A stretch of 6,657 nt of DNA from Sulfitobacter sp. (GTDB lineage Bacteria; Pseudomonadota; Alphaproteobacteria; Rhodobacterales; Rhodobacteraceae), in the NCBI GenBank assembly GCA_026421135.1, contig JAPKCR010000126.1:1-6657 (forward strand), given 5' to 3'. Of this stretch, positions 1 to 5,512 are shown piece after piece. The notes beneath the pieces were generated by a model, which was not told the origin of the DNA, ran no database searches, and saw only the letters and a program-made list of their open reading frames with translations. Every line of letters begins with the position of its first letter. Position 1 is the first letter of the stretch. Made by a program: the position numbers and the translations under genes.

Positions 1-1
1 C

Positions 2-406
2 AGCCAGATTGGACGTGTCTTGGCACTGACAACTGTCGGCGATACAGTGGACGTGAATGCACTGGCGTTAACAGTTATGCGTTCGCTGGTCCCGTTTCGC
101 GCACCAATCAGCCAAGTTGAGTTTGATAGAAAAAACCGACCCGGTCTATCCGACCGACAGCGCCAACTATTGGGGCAATGGGGCTATGCAAATGTCGAAG
201 AGTTCTTTCGGTTTCACATTACATTAACGGGGCCAGTTTCTGACAGCGCAAGAAATAGGATTAGCCAAGTGCTAGAGCATTACCTGGTACCGACGATCCC
301 TGCGCCATTCGTTGTCGACGGTCTGGCCCTGTGTGGAGAAGGCGATGACGACCGATTCTACCAGATCGCAAGGTTCGCATTAAACAAAGCTTCGAATAGT
401 CTCTAA
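2..406 (+). CDS. DUF1045 family protein (2H phosphoesterase-like), C-terminal part only
   Basis: The reading frame is open from the left window edge to a TAA at 404-406, giving 134 visible residues; the N-terminal part lies outside. A TTG at 20 could be read as a start, but the in-frame residues before it (SQIGRV) continue the family pattern, so this is an internal segment. Family marks are an FRAPIS segment, a WGY-containing stretch and FRFHITLTG, which carries an H-x-T motif like the second motif of 2H phosphoesterases (His at about visible residue 72). The closing LALCGEGDDDRF segment also fits the family's last strands. DUF1045 proteins are often annotated as putative phosphonate metabolism proteins because they occur near phn genes; their reaction is not firmly known. 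No phosphonate gene is visible here. The stop codon lies inside the convergent iorB gene, so the two 3' ends overlap by 27 bp. The family call is fairly sure; the function is open. Confidence 0.8.
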   Translation, partial: SQIGRVLALTTVGDTVDVNALALTVMRSLVPFRAPISQVEFDRKNRPGLSDRQRQLLGQWGYANVEEFFRFHITLTGPVSDSARNRISQVLEHYLVPTIPAPFVVDGLALCGEGDDDRFYQIARFALNKASNSL

Positions 407-1912
407 CGCTCCCGAAAGCTCCTTTCCATCGGGGTCCTTCAACGCTGCTTCACGGAGGCGGGCGACCCATTCTGACGCATCTTTGCGTCCTTTCAGCATG
501 TCCGCTCCGTTCATGACACTGTCAAATTTTGTCAATCCCCGTGCATGGGTATCGGAGTACCCTTTTATCAAGCGGCGGCAGCGGAGCATTTCGACGCAAA
601 GTGCATAATCTTTCGTGATGGGTGCAAGGCTGCGAGTAAGCCATGACTCCAGATGTTCGTTCTCAACTGCATGGCGACGGGTTTTCAGGCGATAGGATTT
701 CAACCCACCCAAAACATGCAAAAAACAAAAGGCCGGCAGACTGTCTGTGCGCAACCGCCGCCCCTTGCCAAACCACCGGTCCAGCCGCGCCATGGCTTTC
801 CGGTTCCCCTCGATCCTAGCACCAAGCTTCGCAGGCAAAAGCCCAGCGATCTCCTCTGCTCTTGGATGGAAATATTCCGTCAATTGCATGACCTGGTTTT
901 GGGTCGCACCCATCTCGGCACGAATGCGATCAAACCTAGGGCGTCGCGTTTTGATGTCGGCGACCCGGATAATGTCATCATAGGCCATCGCGTTAGCAAT
1001 GTATTTCGCCGCCGTTACGCTAAGCAGCCAATCTTGCGCGGCGGTATCCAGCGCAAGAACCGAATTCAGCCGGTCAAGATAGGCCGCGCCATAGGCACAT
1101 TCCTGAAAATCGACGACTTTTCGCAAACCAGCAGTGACCATCTGCTGAACTTTCGGCGGCATGGATTTGACACGATTAAGCAGCGCTTGCCATTCGTCCA
1201 TCAAGTTCGCGGGCCCGACTATCTCGCTTTCGTTTTCTTCACTTTGCGACGGCTGAGTTACACCATTCTGCGAAGCGTCAAACCCGGCATTGAATGCGCG
1301 CAGACTGGTATCCACGCCTTTGCCGCTATTGCGGATGGCATCCTCAAATGCCTTGCGTGGAAAAGGTAGCGCTTTAGCACCCGCAAGCGCCCCAAATAAG
1401 CTGGCCGAGATGACCGATCCCTCGTCAATTGCCAATTGCTCCATATCAGCCAAAATCAGTCGCTGCGCGGCAATTTCAGCGGCGGCATGCACCTCTTCAG
1501 CATCAGCAATGCCATCGCCCGGTACCATTTTTTCAGAGACAGCCAATGCGCGGTGGGTTGAACCAATTAAGATTGTTCGATCCGGCGTTACAAAGCCGCG
1601 TATTATGGCGCGCCCAACCTCCATCATCTCGGCAGCGATAAGGATATCAACGTCACCCGCCGAGGGTGCCAATGCAAAAATCGGCTGTTGATCTGTCATT
1701 GGCGTCATTTCTAGATAGTAAATTGTAGCCCCAGTACGCTGCGCCACCCCTGCAACGCTGGTGGCTTGCACGGCATAGCCTTGCTCGCGGGCCATTGCCT
1801 CAATCCAACCGGTCAGAACACCACCACCCTGCCCCCCAACTGCCATGACAGCTAGTTTCGTGATTTGCGCTTCACCCGGTTCAGATGATTTTGGTAAGTT
1901 CAGGGCATTCAT
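380..1912 (-). CDS. iorB: Indolepyruvate:ferredoxin oxidoreductase-type beta subunit, long form with C-terminal DUF6537-like extension
   Basis: Partner of IorA in a cytoplasmic enzyme that oxidatively decarboxylates aryl 2-oxo acids (classically indolepyruvate plus CoA to indole-3-acetyl-CoA) and passes electrons to a low-potential acceptor. Residues about 18-212 form the gamma-type domain of 2-oxoacid oxidoreductases: a glycine-rich GGQGGG loop at 26-31, then GVAQRTGATIYY at 55-66. Residues about 213-235 are a polar linker. Residues about 236-510 match the long extension (DUF6537-type) of bacterial IorB, including a basic FGKGRRLR stretch at 381-388 and HARGLTKFD at 456-464. Archaeal IorB ends after the first domain, at about 200 residues, so this 510-residue protein is the long bacterial type. 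The start ATG overlaps the iorA TGA as ATGA, and no Shine-Dalgarno-like sequence precedes it, so translation is probably coupled to iorA. The 3' end overlaps the DUF1045 gene. The actual 2-oxo acid substrate is not proven. Confidence 0.9.
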   Translation of the reverse strand: MNALNLPKSSEPGEAQITKLAVMAVGGQGGGVLTGWIEAMAREQGYAVQATSVAGVAQRTGATIYYLEMTPMTDQQPIFALAPSAGDVDILIAAEMMEVGRAIIRGFVTPDRTILIGSTHRALAVSEKMVPGDGIADAEEVHAAAEIAAQRLILADMEQLAIDEGSVISASLFGALAGAKALPFPRKAFEDAIRNSGKGVDTSLRAFNAGFDASQNGVTQPSQSEENESEIVGPANLMDEWQALLNRVKSMPPKVQQMVTAGLRKVVDFQECAYGAAYLDRLNSVLALDTAAQDWLLSVTAAKYIANAMAYDDIIRVADIKTRRPRFDRIRAEMGATQNQVMQLTEYFHPRAEEIAGLLPAKLGARIEGNRKAMARLDRWFGKGRRLRTDSLPAFCFLHVLGGLKSYRLKTRRHAVENEHLESWLTRSLAPITKDYALCVEMLRCRRLIKGYSDTHARGLTKFDSVMNGADMLKGRKDASEWVARLREAALKDPDGKELSGALETIRSFV

Positions 1913-4047
1913 TGCAACGCACGCCGTTTGGCATCACGTCTAGATTGTAGCCAACTAATGAGTTTGATCCGCTGTTTCGTACGCCAAAGCTCGAACGGGG
2001 TCGGATTATGTACCACATCCGCCTGATAGAATGACGGGCACAGAATGGCACTGACAGCGACCTCTCCACAATTGCCGCACCCAACGCAGGTTTGATCAAT
2101 ATGGGCCACCGGATCATCGCGAAGGGGGTCATCGAGTTTCTTCAACGACAACGACGGGCAGCCAGAAAGGCGAATACACGCGTGATCGCCTGTGCAGATA
2201 TCAGGATCCACGCCAAAACGTGGGATGTCGGCACGGCGGCCTTCCTTGATCGCCTGATTGCGGAGTGGTTTTTCGCGGCGTTGCTTGTTGAGCATACATT
2301 CCGAAGAGGCGACGATAACCTTGGGCCCGGCATAGTCGGTTGTCAGCGCCTCGCGAAGCACCTCGCGAACCTTGCCGACATCATAAGTATTGTCAATCTG
2401 GCGCACCCATTCAACACCAACCCCCTTTAGGGCGGCTGAAATGGGATTGTTTGTCGATTTAGTCTTGTTGCTTGCGCGGCTGGACAGCACATCCTGCCCG
2501 CCCGTTGCCGCAGAGTAGTAGTTGTCGACGATTACTGCGATCGAGTCCGATTTGTTGAAAACCATGTTCCCGATCGAAGAACTAAGCCCGTTGTGCCAAA
2601 ATCCACCATCTCCGAGGATCGAGATCGCGCGCCGTTCGCCACCCCCATCAAATGCCGCATTCGACGCAGGACCCAAGCCATAGCCCATCGTGGCCCCGCC
2701 GATTTCAAACGGGGGCAGCGCCGCGAACAAATGGCAACCGATGTCGCCACTAATCTGATGTTTGCCAAGCTCCTGCTCTGTCAGCTTCATTGCGGCAAAA
2801 ATGGGTCGTTCTGGGCAGCCAGTACAGAACCCCGGTGGTCGGATTGGAACGGTTTTAGACAGGTCCGGTATCTGCGGAGTATCTGCATTCGGGGCCCGAA
2901 CATAGCCAGGCAACATTTCGGGTGCGGCGGCCTTTAGGAATGCGGTTACGCCATCCAACATTACCTGCCCCGTATATTCCCCAGCCATCGGCAGCATGTC
3001 TTTGCCATGCAATTCGACCGAACTGCGCGCCCTATACAAAAAGCTGCCAAGCTGCTGTTCGATAAAGTCGGGCTGCCCTTCCTCAACAACCAACACATGA
3101 TTCTTGCCTTGGCAAAATTGATCAAATTCGTTTCTAACAAGGGGATATGTGACATTCAGAACGTATAGCGGCACGTCGCTGTTGCCATAAATATCGGCGA
3201 GCCCCAAACGCTGAAGTGCACGCATCACACCGTTATACATGCCCCCTTGAACAACAATGCCCAATGGCGAACGGTCGGGGCCGAAAACCTCGTTCAGCTT
3301 GTTTTCGATGATAAATTTTTCAGCAGCAGGCCAGCGATTTTGTATTTTGTCTTGTTCGTGAAGATAGCTCATTGGGGGGAGAACCACGCGGGCGAAATCA
3401 CTGCGCGGGGCCGACAATGCGTCGCGCACTGTTAGCGGAGGTGGCACATTATCACGGGTATCAAAGCTGCCTGTCACATGGCACGATCTGATCCGCACCA
3501 TCAACATAACAGGCGTATTGCTGGCCTCGGACAGTTCAAACCCGTCCTTCACAGCTTTGGTAATGCTTGGCAAGTTCGGCCGGGGGTCTAGCATCCAAAA
3601 TTGGGACTTCATTGCAAAAGCGTGCGACCGTTCCTGCATGATCGACGACCCTTCGCCGTAGTCTTCGCCGACGATGACAAGCGCGCCGCCCGTCACACCT
3701 GATGAACTGAGGTTCGCCAATGCATCCGACGCTACGTTTACGCCAACCGGCCCTTTGAACGTTACGGCCCCCCGGATCGGATAGTGTACGGACGCCGCCA
3801 GCATCGCAGCGGCAGCACCTTCACTTGCGTTCGCCTCGAACCTTACGCCAAGCTCACGGAGTACATCCTCCGCATCTGCCAGCACATCCATCAAATGGCT
3901 GATTGGTGCGCCTTGATACCCGCCGACATAACCCACGCCGTTTTCTAGCAGCGCCTTTGTCAGGGCCAATATTCCTTCTCCGGTAAACACATCTCCATCG
4001 CCCTTGCGCAGATGCTCTACCTCTTTTTTGAAGGAACGTTCGGCCAT
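1909..4047 (-). CDS. iorA: Indolepyruvate:ferredoxin oxidoreductase-type alpha subunit (TPP and Fe-S)
   Basis: Catalytic subunit of a thiamine diphosphate-dependent 2-oxoacid:ferredoxin oxidoreductase acting on aryl 2-oxo acids. Domains in order: N-terminal pyrimidine-binding domain (about 20-195, with GGYQGAPIS at 42-50 and conserved E77 in NASEGAAAA); a middle domain (about 255-370); TPP-binding domain (about 400-585) with FCTGCPER at 407-414, GDIGCHLF at 434-441, GDGG at 479-482 and DN at 508-509 closing the TPP/Mg motif; and a C-terminal ferredoxin-like domain (about 611-675). In the ferredoxin part the second site is complete (C654, C657, C660, C670), but the first reads C618-T-G-D-H-A-C624-x5-C630-P, with Asp621 where the second cysteine is expected. 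The 712-residue length suits bacterial IorA. The start is preceded by GAAAGAG at a suitable distance, overlapping the marR stop, 10 bp upstream. Subunit identity is secure; substrate could be indolepyruvate, phenylpyruvate or another aryl 2-oxo acid. Confidence 0.92.
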   Translation of the reverse strand: MAERSFKKEVEHLRKGDGDVFTGEGILALTKALLENGVGYVGGYQGAPISHLMDVLADAEDVLRELGVRFEANASEGAAAAMLAASVHYPIRGAVTFKGPVGVNVASDALANLSSSGVTGGALVIVGEDYGEGSSIMQERSHAFAMKSQFWMLDPRPNLPSITKAVKDGFELSEASNTPVMLMVRIRSCHVTGSFDTRDNVPPPLTVRDALSAPRSDFARVVLPPMSYLHEQDKIQNRWPAAEKFIIENKLNEVFGPDRSPLGIVVQGGMYNGVMRALQRLGLADIYGNSDVPLYVLNVTYPLVRNEFDQFCQGKNHVLVVEEGQPDFIEQQLGSFLYRARSSVELHGKDMLPMAGEYTGQVMLDGVTAFLKAAAPEMLPGYVRAPNADTPQIPDLSKTVPIRPPGFCTGCPERPIFAAMKLTEQELGKHQISGDIGCHLFAALPPFEIGGATMGYGLGPASNAAFDGGGERRAISILGDGGFWHNGLSSSIGNMVFNKSDSIAVIVDNYYSAATGGQDVLSSRASNKTKSTNNPISAALKGVGVEWVRQIDNTYDVGKVREVLREALTTDYAGPKVIVASSECMLNKQRREKPLRNQAIKEGRRADIPRFGVDPDICTGDHACIRLSGCPSLSLKKLDDPLRDDPVAHIDQTCVGCGNCGEVAVSAILCPSFYQADVVHNPTPFELWRTKQRIKLISWLQSRRDAKRRALQ

Positions 4048-4057
4048 CTAAACTCTT

Positions 4058-4540
4058 TCAAAAGTCGTGTTTGCGAATGTTTTTCAACATCTTCTGCAGC
4101 GTCCCGACAAACGCCCGTTTTTCATCGGCATCGATGCCTGCAAACATTGCCTGGTAAGCTTCAGACATATGCGGCCAAAGGCGCTGGAATGCGTCGCGCC
4201 CCTTATCGGTTAGAAAGATGCGGGTTGCCCGGCTGTCTTGAGGGTCGGGCTGGCGCAGGACCAATCCGTTTTGCGACAACGTGTCCAAACCTCTGCTAAG
4301 GGTCGATTGTTGGACAACTGCATAGACTGCAAGTTCACGGATCAGAATACCATCGCGTACGGACAACACGGCAAGGGATCGCATTTGTGGCGTTGTAAGG
4401 CCCAATTTGGCCATTTCTTCCTGCAAGGCCGCATTGTAGCGCCCGATGATCCGGTTCATCAAATAGGGGGCAAAGCTTTCAAGTCCCTCATCTGCCAAGG
4501 GATTGGCGGACTTTTCTATAACAGTGTCTATGTCCGTCAT
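4058..4540 (-). CDS. MarR family transcriptional regulator
   Basis: A 160-residue, typically dimeric, winged helix-turn-helix DNA-binding protein of usual MarR length. The N-terminal helix (about 20-45) and C-terminal helices (about 117-157) should form the dimer interface. The wHTH spans about 48-116: LTTPQMRSLAVL (48-59), a recognition-helix region VVQQSTLSRGLDTLSQNG (75-92), and a wing with the conserved D-x-R (D102, R104) in PDPQDSRATR, ending in LTDKG (110-114). An AAGGA Shine-Dalgarno sequence (4549-4553) sits 8 nt before the ATG. It lies between the isatin hydrolase gene (60 bp upstream) and iorA (10 bp downstream), so it is probably co-transcribed with the genes it controls. MarR proteins often repress catabolic operons and release DNA on binding an aromatic ligand, and MarR regulators control auxin catabolism loci in other bacteria. 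The ligand is unknown; isatin, isatinate, indole-3-acetate and anthranilate are candidates by context only. Confidence 0.93.
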   Translation of the reverse strand: MTDIDTVIEKSANPLADEGLESFAPYLMNRIIGRYNAALQEEMAKLGLTTPQMRSLAVLSVRDGILIRELAVYAVVQQSTLSRGLDTLSQNGLVLRQPDPQDSRATRIFLTDKGRDAFQRLWPHMSEAYQAMFAGIDADEKRAFVGTLQKMLKNIRKHDF

Positions 4541-4600
4541 CCTAGGGATCCTTATCTCAACTTCTGCTCAAGGAATATGCCGAAAGTAACGTACTAAACC
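4541..4600 (-). other. 60 bp gap between isatin hydrolase and marR
   Basis: The gap holds the marR ribosome binding site and a short inverted repeat, AGTA-ACG-TACT (4585-4595), just after the isatin hydrolase stop codon. I see no convincing -35/-10 pair and no stem followed by a T-run on the minus strand, so neither an internal promoter nor a terminator is supported. Read-through from isatin hydrolase into marR is the simplest view. A secondary regulatory site at 4585-4595 is possible but very weak. Confidence 0.3.
4549..4553 (-). promoter_or_regulatory. Ribosome binding site of the marR gene
   Basis: Minus-strand AAGGA with an 8 nt spacer to the ATG at 4540-4538. It lies within the 60 bp gap after the isatin hydrolase stop and supports independent translation initiation of marR on the shared transcript. 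Confidence 0.65.
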
Positions 4601-5392
4601 TTAGCCTTTTGGGATCAGCGCAAGAGCACGGATCGGGCTGCCGGTGCCCCGCTCAATCTTGAGCGGCGCGGCGATCAGGATGGCCCCCTTTGCAGGAAGC
4701 TTGTCGAGGTTGGCAAGTGACGCGAGCCCAAAGCAATTATCGCGGTGAAGCAGGTTGTGAGCAGGGTATGGCGGCTCCATCCCGCCGGCCTGACCCGCGT
4801 CGGTGCCAATACATTGAGTACCCCACCCTACGATCCCCTTCGACAACAGATATTCGATGCAATCAGGCGTTGGCCCTGGGCTGTGGGGGCCGCTTTCATC
4901 TGCGTTCAGAAACTTTGCCGCGTCATCAACGCGCTTGTCCCAATCCGTGCGCATCACAACCCACTCGCCTTTGCCAATTGCCCCATGTTCACCTTCCCAC
5001 GCTTTCACAGCGTCAGCGGTCAAAAGGAAATCTTCGTTCTGTGCTGACTGCGCGGAACAGTCGATGACGTTGACGGGTGCTACGAGTCGCTTCACGTCCA
5101 GCGTGTCGGTATAGCCGTCTTCATAGTCCTTGCCGGTAATCCAATGGTGTGGCGCGTCAAAGTGGGTGCCGGAATGTTCCCCAAGCTTTAGCCAGTTCCA
5201 GGCAAAGAACGGTCCGTCTTTATCGTATTCGCTGATTTTATGGATTTCAATTTTCGGCGTGTTTTTGGCAAAATCTTCGGGCAATTGCAAAAGCGGTGTA
5301 TCGGGGCCAAGAACACCTGAGCAGTCAATCACTTCGATCCCGCCAGTGGCCAGCATCATTGCAAGGTTCGTCAGACTATCTGCGCCGCTCAT
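4601..5392 (-). CDS. Isatin hydrolase (cyclase-family metal-dependent hydrolase)
   Basis: Predicted to hydrolyse the lactam ring of isatin to isatinate (2-aminophenylglyoxylate) in the cytoplasm, using a bound divalent metal, probably manganese. The 263-residue protein belongs to the cyclase/kynurenine formamidase fold family (PF04199). The signature GEHSGTHFDAPHHW occupies 71-84, with metal ligands H73, H77 and D79 and a further histidine H83. From memory of the Labrenzia aggregata isatin hydrolase structure, its ligands carry these same numbers and its proton-wire residue is Ser225; a serine stands at 225 here. Other segments I associate with that enzyme are GPFFAWNW (60-67), GPHSPGPTPD (168-177), GTDAGQAGGMEPP (196-208) and AHNLLHRDN (211-219). 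A GGGAG Shine-Dalgarno (5401-5405) lies 8 nt before the ATG. It is the first gene of the marR-iorA-iorB set and divergent from the kynureninase-like gene. The alternative is a kynurenine formamidase (KynB), which is usually shorter (about 210 residues) and lacks these segments. Confidence 0.85.
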   Translation of the reverse strand: MSGADSLTNLAMMLATGGIEVIDCSGVLGPDTPLLQLPEDFAKNTPKIEIHKISEYDKDGPFFAWNWLKLGEHSGTHFDAPHHWITGKDYEDGYTDTLDVKRLVAPVNVIDCSAQSAQNEDFLLTADAVKAWEGEHGAIGKGEWVVMRTDWDKRVDDAAKFLNADESGPHSPGPTPDCIEYLLSKGIVGWGTQCIGTDAGQAGGMEPPYPAHNLLHRDNCFGLASLANLDKLPAKGAILIAAPLKIERGTGSPIRALALIPKG

Positions 5393-5400
5393 CTTTAATA

Positions 5401-5405
5401 CTCCC
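5401..5405 (-). promoter_or_regulatory. Ribosome binding site of the isatin hydrolase gene
   Basis: On the minus strand GGGAG lies 8 nt upstream of the ATG (5392-5390). It supports this start as the true one; the protein numbered from it also places metal-ligand candidates at H73, H77 and D79. Confidence 0.65.
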
Positions 5406-5428
5406 GTGGGTATGCTGTCGTACTGTTG

Positions 5429-5458
5429 TTGATATCAGATGCTACGTAGCGTTATATG
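5429..5458 (+). promoter_or_regulatory. Possible sigma70-type promoter for the kynureninase-like gene
   Basis: TTGATA (5429-5434, five of six bases of the -35 consensus) is followed after 18 bp by TATATG (5453-5458, four of six of the -10 consensus). Transcription would begin near 5465, downstream of the ATG at 5456 and upstream of the ATG at 5513, consistent with the shorter gene model. The palindrome at 5441-5450 lies in the spacer, where a bound repressor would block polymerase. Pattern match by eye, moderate at best. Confidence 0.35.
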
Positions 5459-5467
5459 CGTTTGCAA
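5439..5467 (-). promoter_or_regulatory. Possible promoter for the isatin hydrolase-marR-iorAB operon
   Basis: On the minus strand TTGCAA (5467-5462) and TAGCAT (5444-5439) are separated by 17 bp; each matches four of six consensus bases. Transcription would start near 5432, giving a leader of about 40 nt before the ATG at 5392. The -10 overlaps the palindrome at 5441-5450, so the two divergent promoters would share one operator. Weak pattern evidence; placement upstream of the first gene is the main support. Confidence 0.3.
5441..5450. promoter_or_regulatory. Perfect 10 bp palindrome, candidate MarR operator in the divergent promoter region
   Basis: GCTACGTAGC reads identically on both strands. 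Beyond the core the arms match only partly (A5439/T5452 pair, the next pair out does not), so the full site would be an imperfect palindrome. It sits between the divergent isatin hydrolase and kynureninase-like genes, inside the spacer of the proposed plus-strand promoter and over the -10 of the proposed minus-strand promoter. MarR dimers usually bind imperfect palindromes of about 16-20 bp overlapping promoters, so the local MarR protein could bind here. This is inferred from position and symmetry only. Confidence 0.45.
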
Positions 5468-5503
5468 CTAAATTCACGTGCCGCCTGGGATGTGCTGCAA
5501 AAT

Positions 5504-5509
5504 GAGGGG
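5504..5509 (+). promoter_or_regulatory. Shine-Dalgarno sequence deciding the start of the kynureninase-like gene
   Basis: GAGGGG stands just before the ATG at 5513; its GAGG core leaves 5 nt to the start codon. Nothing comparable precedes the in-frame ATG at 5456. This favours the 371-residue protein over the 390-residue one. Confidence 0.7.
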
Positions 5510-5512
5510 CTT

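Noticed and set aside
2..406. Reading the left-edge gene as part of a phosphonate operon linked to the rest
   Set aside because: Only the DUF1045 tail is visible, it faces the operon convergently, and no phn gene is in the window.
653..1369. A 238-codon plus-strand open frame opposite iorB
   Set aside because: It lies wholly antisense to a well-supported gene, has no recognisable domain, and its composition is what the complementary strand of iorB would give by chance.
2092..2430. Plus-strand open frames opposite iorA, such as this 112-codon one and another at 2593-2937
   Set aside because: They are antisense shadows of the conserved TPP and ferredoxin domains of IorA, with no family resemblance.
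4541..4554. CCTAGG and GGATCC palindromes just upstream of marR as a regulatory site
   Set aside because: They are short, overlap the marR ribosome binding site, and the longer symmetry breaks after one mismatch; chance is enough to explain them.
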